From contig CM125795.1 of NCBI GenBank assembly GCA_052171275.1, positions 186,001-250,000 on the forward strand: a stretch of 64,000 nt of DNA, in the 5' to 3' direction. Under the pieces are notes generated by a model. That model searched no databases and was not told the DNA's origin. It saw nothing but the letters and a program-made list of their open reading frames with translations. Shown here in pieces: positions 21,287 through 29,910 of this stretch. The stretch comes from Arsenophonus sp052171275 (GTDB lineage Bacteria > Pseudomonadota > Gammaproteobacteria > Enterobacterales > Enterobacteriaceae). The translations under genes and the position numbers were made by a program. How positions within the stretch are numbered: the stretch's first letter is position 1; every line of letters begins with the position of its first letter.

Positions 21287-22354
21287 ATGCTGCTGACAAA
21301 AACAGAAATACAATTAAAACATAATTCTTATTCAGATCATTTTGAATATGAGTTAGATATTAAAAGTTTATTTTGTACGTTATGGTCTGGGAAAATATGG
21401 ATTATCTCTTTAATATGTATTTTTATGATTATTGCATTAATTATTTCTTATTTTATGCGACAAAAATGGAGTTCCAATGCTGTTATTGATTTACCTACAG
21501 TTGATAATTTAAATGCATATTATTCCCAAAAGCAATTTTTACAAAATTTTGATTTTAATATAAATAAAACTGATAGTAATCAATTACCAATAATTTTAAA
21601 TCAAGTTTATCAAGAATTTATAATTCAACTTTGTTCTTATGATACTCGACGAGAATTTTGGTTAAAAACTGATTATTATAAAATAAGGATAAAAGGAGAT
21701 ATTAAGTCTGACTATATACTACTTGACGAATTGATTAATAATATTAAATTTATTCATAAAGACGATGATAAGAAATTAAATGATAGCATAAAATTAATTG
21801 CTGAGACTGCTAATTATTCAAATCAATTGTTACATGAATACATTGCTTTTGCTAATAAACGAGCATGTTTTAATCTTAATAATCAAATCAAAAGTATGTG
21901 GATAGCAAGAAAACAATTTTTAAGATCATTAATTAAACATCAAGAAATGGTCGCAAAAAAAAATTATGAACGGATTTTAAACAATCTAAAGCAATCGTTA
22001 AAAGTTACCCAAAAACAAGGTTTTTTGCAGGAAAAAGTAGATTTACAAGTAAATAAGTTATCAATTTTAGAAATGTTTTTATTGGGTACCTCTTTTTTAC
22101 AAGCGAAAATTCAAATATTACAAGCAACAGGACCTAATTACGATGAAAGTTATCATCGAAATATAGCAATGTTAATGATGTTAAATTTAGTTGATCCAAA
22201 CATAGAAAATGACTTTCAAACTTATCGATATTTAAAAACACCTCAATCTCCTATTAAACGTGATAGTCCTCGTAGATTATTAATGATGTTAGTTTCAGGA
22301 ATTATTGGTGCCTTCAGTGGGATGGGAATTATCTTATTAAGAAGACAAACTTGA
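21287..22354 (+). CDS. wzzE: ECA polysaccharide chain-length regulator
   Basis: WzzE is an inner-membrane co-polymerase that sets ECA chain length with WzyE. The product has 355 residues (E. coli 348). It has the classic Wzz plan: an N-terminal transmembrane helix near 38-57, a long helical periplasmic domain, and a C-terminal helix near 331-350 preceded by the proline/arginine segment KTPQSPIKRDSPRR. ELDIKSLFCTLWSGKIWII and the YYSQKQFLQN block match E. coli WzzE well; the middle (about 230-280) is divergent. The ATG at 21287 follows a GAGAG ribosome binding site, and the gene lies 23 bases after wecA. Confidence 0.95.
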   Translation: MLLTKTEIQLKHNSYSDHFEYELDIKSLFCTLWSGKIWIISLICIFMIIALIISYFMRQKWSSNAVIDLPTVDNLNAYYSQKQFLQNFDFNINKTDSNQLPIILNQVYQEFIIQLCSYDTRREFWLKTDYYKIRIKGDIKSDYILLDELINNIKFIHKDDDKKLNDSIKLIAETANYSNQLLHEYIAFANKRACFNLNNQIKSMWIARKQFLRSLIKHQEMVAKKNYERILNNLKQSLKVTQKQGFLQEKVDLQVNKLSILEMFLLGTSFLQAKIQILQATGPNYDESYHRNIAMLMMLNLVDPNIENDFQTYRYLKTPQSPIKRDSPRRLLMMLVSGIIGAFSGMGIILLRRQT

Positions 22355-22477
22355 TTATTTGTTAATTATATAATGATTTAAATAACTTCATAAATTTGCT
22401 AATAATCTAAATATAAAATCTGTTTAATAACATATTTTATTAGCAGATAATACTAATATAAAAAAGAGAATCAGTAT

Positions 22478-23596
22478 TTGAAAGTGTTAACTGTATTTGG
22501 TACAAGACCAGAAGCTATAAAAATGGCTCCACTTATACATGCTTTAACAACCGATAAGGACTTTGAGTCAAAAGTTTGCGTAACTGCTCAACATAGAGAA
22601 ATGTTGGATCAAGTATTGAATGTTTTTGAGATTATGCCTGATTATGATTTAGATATCATGACTCCAGGACAAAATTTAACAGATATTACTTGTAATATTC
22701 TTAAAGGGATAAAACCTATATTGCTATCTTTTAGGCCAGATATTATATTAGTCCATGGTGATACAACTACTACAATGGCGGCAAGTTTAGCAGGTCTTTA
22801 TCAACGTATTTTAGTTGGTCATGTTGAAGCTGGATTACGTACAGGTAATTTGTATTCCCCTTGGCCAGAAGAAGCTAACCGTAAAATTGCTAGTCATCTT
22901 GCTATGTATCATTTTGCACCAACTAAATATTCACAAAAAAATTTACAACTTGAATCTATTCCAGCTCATCGTATCTTTGTTACTGGTAATACTGTGATAG
23001 ATGCGTTGCTATGGGCAAATAATAAAATTATCAATGATGATACAATCAGATTAAATCTTGCTAAAAAATATCATTTTCTTGATAAAAACAAAAAATTATT
23101 GTTAGTTACAGTACATAGACGAGAAAAATTTGGTAGTGGATTTGAGCATATTTGTTATGCATTAGCTGAAATTGCTAAAAATCATAATAATGTTCAAATT
23201 GTTTATCCAGTTCATCTCAATCCTAATGTCATAGAGCCAGTACATCGAATTTTACAAGGTATAGATAATATAATTTTAATTGATCCACAGGATTATTTAT
23301 CTTTTATTTATTTAATGAATAGTGCTTATTTAATGTTAACAGATTCAGGTGGTATTCAAGAAGAAGCCTCAGTTTTAGGTAAACCAGTTTTGGTTATGCG
23401 TGATAACACTGAGCGACCTGAAGCAATTGAATCTGGTATGGTATTCTTAGTTGGTTCACAAAAAGAAATAATTGTTCAACTGGTATCTAAATTACTAATC
23501 GATGATTATTTTCATCAAAAAATGAGTCAAGTACATAATTCATATGGTGATGGTAAAGCTTGCCAACGAATTCTTGAAGTGTTAAAAAGAAATTAG
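22478..23596 (+). CDS. wecB: UDP-GlcNAc 2-epimerase (non-hydrolysing)
   Basis: WecB converts UDP-GlcNAc to UDP-ManNAc, the precursor of the second ECA sugar. The 372-residue product is collinear with E. coli WecB (376). FGTRPEAIKMAP at the N-terminus, HGDTTTT (D95), HVEAGLRTG (E117), WPEEANR (E131) and the catalytic-region VHRRE (His near 213) are present, as is SGGIQEE near 290 of the UDP-binding domain. In E. coli the residue before HRRE is G; here it is V. The start is TTG at 22478, which falls exactly on the E. coli initiator Met (MKVLTVFGTR), so the TTG start is well supported. It lies 123 bases after wzzE. Confidence 0.96.
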   Translation: MKVLTVFGTRPEAIKMAPLIHALTTDKDFESKVCVTAQHREMLDQVLNVFEIMPDYDLDIMTPGQNLTDITCNILKGIKPILLSFRPDIILVHGDTTTTMAASLAGLYQRILVGHVEAGLRTGNLYSPWPEEANRKIASHLAMYHFAPTKYSQKNLQLESIPAHRIFVTGNTVIDALLWANNKIINDDTIRLNLAKKYHFLDKNKKLLLVTVHRREKFGSGFEHICYALAEIAKNHNNVQIVYPVHLNPNVIEPVHRILQGIDNIILIDPQDYLSFIYLMNSAYLMLTDSGGIQEEASVLGKPVLVMRDNTERPEAIESGMVFLVGSQKEIIVQLVSKLLIDDYFHQKMSQVHNSYGDGKACQRILEVLKRN

Positions 23597-23604
23597 GTGA
23601 TATT

Positions 23605-24867
23605 ATGAGTTTTGAAACTATTTCTGTTATTGGTTTAGGTTACATAGGTTTACCTACAGCTGCAATATTTGCTGCGCACCATAAAAAAGTGATTGGAGTT
23701 GATATTAATCAATATACTGTTGATGCAATCAATCAAGGTAAAATTAATATTTTTGAACCAAATTTATATAAGATTGTAAAAGTAGCCGTAGAAACAGGAT
23801 ATTTAAAAGCGTTCACTAGACCTCAATGCGCAGATGTGTTTTTAATCGCAGTTCCTACCCCATTAAAAGATGATCATAAGCCAGATTTATCATATATTAT
23901 GAAAGCAGCAGAATCAATTGCTTTACTTTTAAAAAAAGGTGATTTGATTATTTTAGAATCAACTTCTCCTATTGGAACAACTGAAAAAATGGCAGATCAA
24001 TTAGCTATTATACGATCTGATCTAACATTCCCGCAACATAATGGTGAAAATTCAGATATTGATATTGCTTATTGTCCTGAACGTGTTTTACCAGGAAAGG
24101 TCATGCTTGAATTGATTAAAAATGATAGGGTTATTGGTGGTATGACAATGAAATCATCACAACGAGCCATTAAGTTATATAAAATTTTCCTTTCTGGTGA
24201 ATGTATAATAACTAATACAAAAACAGCCGAAATGTCTAAATTAATAGAAAATAGTTTTCGGGATGTAAATATAGCATTTGCTAATGAATTATCTTTTATT
24301 TGCTGCGAACATGGAATTAATGTTTTGGAATTAATTAGTTTAGCTAATCGTCATCCTCGGGTTAATATTTTAGAGCCAGGTCCTGGTGTTGGTGGTCATT
24401 GTATTCCTATTGATCCTTGGTTTATTGTTGATCAGAATCCAAAACAATCTCATTTAATTCATACAGCTCGTTTGATTAATGATAGCAAACCAATTTGGGT
24501 TGTTGATCAAGTTAAAACAGCATTAATTAATTATTTAACTAAAACAAATAAATTATTAAATAAAATTAAAATTGCTTGTTTCGGTCTCACATTTAAACCT
24601 GATACCAGTGATTTAAGGGGAAGCCCTGCTATACAAATAATTAAAATGATTAGCGATTGGCATATAGATACAACTTATGTCATAGAACCTAATATTAATG
24701 AATTGCCAAAATCATTAAATGGTTTATGTAAATTAGTATCTTCTGAAGTTGCTATTGCCAATGCAGATATTATACTATTATTAGTTTACCATAAAGAATT
24801 TAAGTCAATTAATCGTAAACAAATTCAACAAAAATGTATTTTTGATACCAAAGGAGTTTGGCGTTGA
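23605..24867 (+). CDS. wecC: UDP-ManNAc dehydrogenase
   Basis: WecC oxidises UDP-ManNAc to UDP-ManNAcA with two NAD+. At 420 residues it has the same length as in E. coli. It shows the UDP-glucose/ManNAc dehydrogenase plan: N-terminal NAD fold GLGYIGLPTAA (about 10-20), VPTPLKD and ESTSPIGTTE motifs, YCPERVLPG, a central dimer helix, and the nucleophilic Cys in GPGVGGHCIPIDPW (near residue 268). The C-terminal UDP-binding domain has FGLTFKPDTSDLRGSPA. It starts at ATG 23605, eight bases after wecB. Its stop overlaps the rffG start in a TTGA. Confidence 0.96.
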   Translation: MSFETISVIGLGYIGLPTAAIFAAHHKKVIGVDINQYTVDAINQGKINIFEPNLYKIVKVAVETGYLKAFTRPQCADVFLIAVPTPLKDDHKPDLSYIMKAAESIALLLKKGDLIILESTSPIGTTEKMADQLAIIRSDLTFPQHNGENSDIDIAYCPERVLPGKVMLELIKNDRVIGGMTMKSSQRAIKLYKIFLSGECIITNTKTAEMSKLIENSFRDVNIAFANELSFICCEHGINVLELISLANRHPRVNILEPGPGVGGHCIPIDPWFIVDQNPKQSHLIHTARLINDSKPIWVVDQVKTALINYLTKTNKLLNKIKIACFGLTFKPDTSDLRGSPAIQIIKMISDWHIDTTYVIEPNINELPKSLNGLCKLVSSEVAIANADIILLLVYHKEFKSINRKQIQQKCIFDTKGVWR

Positions 24868-25895
24868 AATCTATTTTAGTTACTGGTGGCGCTGGATTTA
24901 TTGGTTCTGCAGTAGTTCGTTATATTATTAACCACACTGACGATAGTGTAATAGTTGTTGATAGTTTAACTTATGCTGCTAATATACAGTTATTAGAATC
25001 ATTTATGAAAAATCCTCGTTACGAATTTGTTAAAGTAAATATTTGTGATTCAGTAAAAATTGATAAAATTTTTCAAAAATATCAACCTGATGCAGTTATG
25101 CATTTAGCAGCAGAAAGTCATGTTGATCGTTCGATTAATAAACCATCAATTTTTATCAAGACCAATATTATTGGTACTTTTTTTTTATTAGAGGCAACTC
25201 GTAATTATTGGAATAATTTGAAGGAGTATAAAAAAAAGTTATTTCGTTTTCATCATATTTCTACAGATGAGGTTTATGGTGATCTACAAGAAAGTAAAAC
25301 GCTATTTACTGAAAAAACAGCTTATGCACCAAGCAGTCCTTATTCAGCCTCTAAGGCTTCCAGTGATCACTTAGTCAGAGCTTGGCAACGTACTTATGGT
25401 TTACCAATATTAGTGACTATTTGTTCAAATAATTACGGCCCTTATCATTTTCCTGAAAAATTAATTCCTTCAATGATTTTAAATGCGATAACAGGTAAAT
25501 CATTATCTATTTATGGACGTGGTGAACATATACGTGATTGGATATATGTTGAAGATCATGCACGGGCGTTACATTTAGTTATTAGTAAAGCTGATCCTGG
25601 TAAAACATATAATATTGGTGGTTATAGTGAACGTAAAAATATTGATGTTGTAAAAATAATTTGTAATTTATTAGAAGAATTATCTCCGTTAAAACCTAAA
25701 GGTATTAATCATTATTATGATTTAATTACCTATGTTTCTGATCGTTCAGGTCATGATATGCGTTATGCAATTGATTCTAGTAAAATAGAAAAAGAGTTGG
25801 GTTGGAAACCACAAGAAACCTTTGAATCCGGTATTAGAAAAACAGTTGAATGGTATTTAAATCATGAAAGTTGGTGGCGTAATATTATTAGATGA
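24864..25895 (+). CDS. rffG: dTDP-glucose 4,6-dehydratase
   Basis: RffG makes dTDP-4-keto-6-deoxyglucose on the way to dTDP-Fuc4NAc, the third ECA sugar. It is an extended short-chain dehydrogenase with the NAD fingerprint TGGAGFIGS at the N-terminus, STDEVYGD (Thr-Asp-Glu catalytic triad near 130) and YSASK (Tyr/Lys near 160). I place the start at TTG 24864: translation then begins MKSILVTGGAGF as in E. coli (MRKILITGGAGF), and AAGGAG at 24851-24856 lies 7 bases upstream. An upstream TTG at 24858 is too close to that site. The start overlaps the wecC stop by two bases (TTGA), implying translational coupling. At 343 residues it is slightly shorter than E. coli (355), lacking the extreme C-terminal tail. 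Confidence 0.95.
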   Translation: MKSILVTGGAGFIGSAVVRYIINHTDDSVIVVDSLTYAANIQLLESFMKNPRYEFVKVNICDSVKIDKIFQKYQPDAVMHLAAESHVDRSINKPSIFIKTNIIGTFFLLEATRNYWNNLKEYKKKLFRFHHISTDEVYGDLQESKTLFTEKTAYAPSSPYSASKASSDHLVRAWQRTYGLPILVTICSNNYGPYHFPEKLIPSMILNAITGKSLSIYGRGEHIRDWIYVEDHARALHLVISKADPGKTYNIGGYSERKNIDVVKIICNLLEELSPLKPKGINHYYDLITYVSDRSGHDMRYAIDSSKIEKELGWKPQETFESGIRKTVEWYLNHESWWRNIIR

Positions 25896-25956
25896 TTAAT
25901 ATTCATATAAATAATACTTATACATATAATAAAGTGATAGAAAATAAGGAAAAGTA

Positions 25957-26835
25957 ATGAAAGGTATTGTTTTAGCTGGAGGATTAGGAACTCGTTTATA
26001 TCCGTTAACAAGGGGTATTTCTAAACAACTTTTACCTATTTATGATAAACCAATGATTTACTATCCACTTTCTGTATTAATGCTAGCTTGTATAAGAGAA
26101 ATATTAATTATCTCAACACCTGAATATCTCTCTAATTATCAGCGTTTACTCGAAGATGGTGATAATTTTGGTGTTAATTTTACTTACGCGGTACAACCAT
26201 CGCCTGATGGGTTAATACAAGCTTTTTTGGTAGGTGAAAGATTTATTGATGATGATGCTTGTTGTTTAATATTAGGTGATAATATCTATTTTGGTCAATC
26301 TTTTAGTTCTAAATTAAAATTTGTTATGAGTCGACAATCTGGAGCGACTGTTTTTGCTTATCAAGTGATGGATCATCCTGAGCGTTTTTGTGTAGTTGAA
26401 TTTGATAAAAAATTTAAAGTTTTATCAATTAAAGAAAAACCTCAAAAAGCTAAATCTAATTGGGTAATTACTGGTCTATATTTTTATGATAATCAAGTTA
26501 TTGATTTTGCAAAACAAATTAAACCATCTCTACGTGGAGAACTTGAGATTAGTTTTTTAAATCAAATGTATCTTGAACGAGAGGAATTAAATGTTGAATT
26601 GTTAGGTCGTGGATTCGCTTGGTTAGATACTGGAACTCATGATAGTTTAATTGAAGCGAGTATATTTGTCCAAACTATTGAGAAAAGACAAGGATTTAAG
26701 ATTGCATGTTTAGAAGAAATAGCATGGCGTAACGGTTGGTTAAATGATCAACAAGTTATAAGATCAGCAGAAAAATTAGTGAAAACAAGTTATGGTAAAT
26801 ATTTACAGGATTTATTATATGTTTATTCACGCTAA
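25957..26835 (+). CDS. rffH: Glucose-1-phosphate thymidylyltransferase
   Basis: RffH condenses glucose-1-phosphate with dTTP to dTDP-glucose, the first step to dTDP-Fuc4NAc. The 292-residue product equals the E. coli length (293). It has the nucleotidyltransferase signature LAGGLGTRLYPLT with SKQLLPIYDKPMIYYPLS at the N-terminus, the Mg-binding LGDNIYFG near 108, EKPQKAKSNW near 160, and GRGFAWLDTGTHDSL near 220. The 61-base gap from rffG contains an A+G-rich ribosome binding site (AAGGAAAAG) before the ATG. It overlaps wecD by 17 bases. Confidence 0.96.
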   Translation: MKGIVLAGGLGTRLYPLTRGISKQLLPIYDKPMIYYPLSVLMLACIREILIISTPEYLSNYQRLLEDGDNFGVNFTYAVQPSPDGLIQAFLVGERFIDDDACCLILGDNIYFGQSFSSKLKFVMSRQSGATVFAYQVMDHPERFCVVEFDKKFKVLSIKEKPQKAKSNWVITGLYFYDNQVIDFAKQIKPSLRGELEISFLNQMYLEREELNVELLGRGFAWLDTGTHDSLIEASIFVQTIEKRQGFKIACLEEIAWRNGWLNDQQVIRSAEKLVKTSYGKYLQDLLYVYSR

Positions 26836-27541
26836 TATTGAAATCCTTAGTTGGGAAAGTGTTTTTTTTAAGCGTAAAATAGTAAAATTAGATTTTAAAC
26901 CTAATGCTCCAATTCTTTCATTAAGTCAATTAAATAATTATGATATTACTCAAGCTAAAATTTCTGTTAATAACATTAAACTAATTAATGCAATGATGGT
27001 TATGCAATTTTCAATGATTCAAGGTGAAATAAATTTCAGTCTAGATATTACTAGCATATTAGAAAATAAAAATTCAACTTTAACTATTGCAGTTGAAGAA
27101 GATATTGAAGAATTAAAAAATATCGCTACTACATCTTTTTTACATAGTCGTTTTTGTACTCCATGGTATAGATCTGTAGATAGTGCTCGTCTTTATTCTT
27201 TCTGGGTTGAAAAAGCTGTTATGGGAACTTTTGATAATGTCTGCTTATTAATTAAAGATATTAAAGGAAATATCCATGGATTTGTTACAGTAAGGAAATC
27301 GCTAATAGTAAAAGAAGCACGAATTGGTTTATTAGCTACAATTAGTAATCATCAAAGAAAAGGAATTGGTAAAAAATTAGTAACAACAGCATGTCAATGG
27401 TGCAGTTGGAATGGTGTGGAAAAATTAAGAATATCAACTCAAATTAATAATTTTGGTGCAATACGTCTATATTCTCAAATGGGTGGAAAAATTGAAAAAA
27501 CATATTATTGGTTATATCGAGGATCCCATGATATCATTTAA
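26819..27541 (+). CDS. wecD: dTDP-fucosamine N-acetyltransferase
   Basis: WecD (RffC) acetylates dTDP-4-amino-4,6-dideoxygalactose with acetyl-CoA to give dTDP-Fuc4NAc. It is a GNAT-fold enzyme of about 240 residues (E. coli 224). The N-terminal SWESVFFKRK matches E. coli TWENAFFGVN. SRFCTPWY, YSFWVEKAVMGTFDNVCLL and ARIGLLAT precede the acetyl-CoA loop, here NHQRKGIGKKLV with a canonical Q/RxxGxG/A, and the C-terminus has YYWLYRG. I place the start at ATG 26819 (MFIHANIEILSWE): AGGA at 26807-26810 is well spaced and the alignment with E. coli starts there. It is more divergent than its neighbours but all blocks are present. Confidence 0.92.
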   Translation: MFIHANIEILSWESVFFKRKIVKLDFKPNAPILSLSQLNNYDITQAKISVNNIKLINAMMVMQFSMIQGEINFSLDITSILENKNSTLTIAVEEDIEELKNIATTSFLHSRFCTPWYRSVDSARLYSFWVEKAVMGTFDNVCLLIKDIKGNIHGFVTVRKSLIVKEARIGLLATISNHQRKGIGKKLVTTACQWCSWNGVEKLRISTQINNFGAIRLYSQMGGKIEKTYYWLYRGSHDII

Positions 27542-28658
27542 TGAATTACCAATTATAGGTACTGAATTAAATTATATGAAACAATCCATAAATGATAGTA
27601 AGTTATATGGTGATGATTATTTTATTAAATGCTGTCAGGAATGGATGGAGAAACATTTTCACTGTTTAAAAGTATTGCTAACACCTTCTTGTACTGCCTC
27701 TTTAGAAATGGCAGCAATTTTAATTAATATTAAACCTGGTCATGAAGTTATTATGTCAAGTTTTACTTTTGTTTCTACTGCTAATGCTTTCATTCTTAGA
27801 GGAGCAACAATTGTATTTATCGATATACGTCCTGATACCATGAATATAGATGAAAATAAAATTGAAGAAGCAATTACAGTTAAAACTCAGGCAATTGTAA
27901 CAGTTCACTATGCTGGAGTTGCTTGTGAGATGGATATAATAATGAAATTAGCAAAAAAATATCATCTTTATGTTATTGAAGATGCGGCTCAAGGTGTTAT
28001 GTCTACTTATAAAGGTAAATCGCTTGGTACGATAGGTCATATAGGTTGTTATAGTTTTCATGAAACAAAAAACTATTCTTCCGGTGGTGAAGGTGGTGCT
28101 GTGTTAATTAATTCCAAATCACTTATTGAGCGAGCAGAAATTATTCGTGAAAATGGAACTAATCGTAATCAGTTTTTTCGCGGGGAAGTTGATAAATATA
28201 CTTGGCAAGATATTGGTTCTAATTATTTAATGTCAAGATTGCAAGCTGCTTATTTATGGGCGCAATTAGAACAAGCAGAAAAAATTAATCAATATAGATT
28301 AAATCTATGGGATAATTATTATAAAATGCTTAAACCTTTAGCTGAAATGGATAAATTAGATCTACCGGTTATACCAATTGATTCACAGCATAACGCTCAT
28401 TTATTTTATATAAAGCTAAAGGATGTTGAACAAAAAACAGAATTTAATAAGTATATGCGATCAGCGAATATTTTATCATCATCTCATTATACTGTTTTAC
28501 ACTCTAGCCCAGCTGGTAATAAATTTGGTCGTTTTCATGGTTATGATCGTTATACAACAAAAGAAAGTGATCGTTTGGTTCGTTTACCTATTTTTTATAA
28601 TCTTACAAAAGAAAAACAGAAACAAGTAATTAATCATATTAAATGTTTTTTCGTTTAA
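27528..28658 (+). CDS. wecE: dTDP-4-amino-4,6-dideoxygalactose transaminase
   Basis: WecE (RffA) is a PLP aminotransferase that forms dTDP-Fuc4N from dTDP-4-keto-6-deoxyglucose and glutamate. The start is ATG 27528, giving 376 residues, the E. coli length, beginning MISFNELPIIGTELNYM. A GAGGA ribosome binding site lies four bases upstream, and the start overlaps the wecD stop by 14 bases. Family motifs are intact: LTPSCTASLEMA (PLP phosphate pocket), EDAAQGVMS (Asp contacting the pyridine nitrogen near 159), and SFHETKNYSSGGEGG with the Schiff-base Lys near 181. RYTTKESDRLVRLPIFYNL closes the C-terminal domain. Confidence 0.96.
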   Translation: MISFNELPIIGTELNYMKQSINDSKLYGDDYFIKCCQEWMEKHFHCLKVLLTPSCTASLEMAAILINIKPGHEVIMSSFTFVSTANAFILRGATIVFIDIRPDTMNIDENKIEEAITVKTQAIVTVHYAGVACEMDIIMKLAKKYHLYVIEDAAQGVMSTYKGKSLGTIGHIGCYSFHETKNYSSGGEGGAVLINSKSLIERAEIIRENGTNRNQFFRGEVDKYTWQDIGSNYLMSRLQAAYLWAQLEQAEKINQYRLNLWDNYYKMLKPLAEMDKLDLPVIPIDSQHNAHLFYIKLKDVEQKTEFNKYMRSANILSSSHYTVLHSSPAGNKFGRFHGYDRYTTKESDRLVRLPIFYNLTKEKQKQVINHIKCFFV

Positions 28659-28659
28659 T

Positions 28660-29910
28660 ATGTCTTTAGCTAAAGCATCTATTTGGATGTCTATTTCAAT
28701 TTTTATAAAAGTTATTACAGGATTAATTATTATTAAATTACTATCTGTTTCTTTTGGTCCAAGTGGAGTTGGACAGGTTGGAAATTTTCGTCAATTAATT
28801 ATTATACTTAGTTCTTTATCTGGTGCAGGAATTTTTAATGGCGTGATTAAATATGTAGCTGAATATTACCGAACACCAAAAAAATTAAGTGCTGTATTAG
28901 GTACATCATCATCAATCATTTTAGGGTTTTCAGTCTTATTAATAATTATATTTTTATTTTTTAGCTCATTCATCAGCTTTGCTTTATTTGGTAATACTCG
29001 ATATCAAATAGTTATTTATGCTTTAGCATTCATACAAATTGGAATTGCTTACGCTAATTATTTTTTATCCATACTAAGAGGTTATCGAGATATAAAAGGA
29101 AATGCAATATCGATTATTGTTGGTAATTTAGTAGGAATTATTATTTATTATTTTTGTTTTAGATTAAATGATTATCAGTGGACATTAATAGGATTAGCGT
29201 TATTTCCTGCATTAACTATTATACCATCAGCAATGATAATATTTAGTTACAAACATTTTACTATAGCATATTTAAAACCATGTTGGGATAGTGTTATAAG
29301 TCGTAATTTAGGTAAATTTACCTTAATGACATTAATAACTTCAGTCACATTGCCAATTGCCTATATTATTATGAGAAATTTATTAGCCAAAGAATATAGT
29401 TGGAATGAGGTAGGCATTTGGCAAGCAGTAAGTAGTATTTCAGATATTTATTTACAATTTATTACTATATCTTTTAACATTTATTTATTACCAACACTAG
29501 CTAAATTACAAGATAAAAATTTAATTAGTATTGAGATATTTAAAACTTTAAAGTTTATTTTACCTATAGTGTTTATACTTAGTAGTATTATATGGTTATT
29601 TAGAGATCTTATAATTTTATTATTTTTTTCTGTTGAATTTATAACAATGCGTGATCTTTTTATTTGGCAGCTAATTGGTGATGTATTGAAAGTTAGTGCT
29701 TATGTGTTTGGTTATCTAATTATTGCTAAAGCAGCATTATATTTTTATATTTTAACAGAAATAATTCAATTTATCTTATTAATAGCATTTTCTTATTTTT
29801 TGATACCTGCTTATGGTGCTTTAGGTGCTGCTCAAGCTTATATGATAACTTATATCGTTTATTTTATACTTTATAATAGCATATTTTATTTTTATTTTAG
29901 GTGTAAATAA
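28660..29910 (+). CDS. wzxE: ECA lipid III flippase
   Basis: WzxE flips the undecaprenyl-pyrophosphate ECA trisaccharide (lipid III) across the inner membrane. At 416 residues it is exactly the E. coli length. It is a polytopic MOP-superfamily protein with about 12 hydrophobic helices. Conserved pieces include MSLAKAS, VSFGPSGVGQVGNFRQLI, GAGIFNGVIKYVAEY, KFTLMTLITSVTLP and RDLFIWQLIGDVLKVSAYVFGYLIIAKA. The ATG begins two bases after the wecE stop. Its stop TAA sits where an ATGA overlap with wecF would be expected (see wecF). Confidence 0.96.
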   Translation: MSLAKASIWMSISIFIKVITGLIIIKLLSVSFGPSGVGQVGNFRQLIIILSSLSGAGIFNGVIKYVAEYYRTPKKLSAVLGTSSSIILGFSVLLIIIFLFFSSFISFALFGNTRYQIVIYALAFIQIGIAYANYFLSILRGYRDIKGNAISIIVGNLVGIIIYYFCFRLNDYQWTLIGLALFPALTIIPSAMIIFSYKHFTIAYLKPCWDSVISRNLGKFTLMTLITSVTLPIAYIIMRNLLAKEYSWNEVGIWQAVSSISDIYLQFITISFNIYLLPTLAKLQDKNLISIEIFKTLKFILPIVFILSSIIWLFRDLIILLFFSVEFITMRDLFIWQLIGDVLKVSAYVFGYLIIAKAALYFYILTEIIQFILLIAFSYFLIPAYGALGAAQAYMITYIVYFILYNSIFYFYFRCK

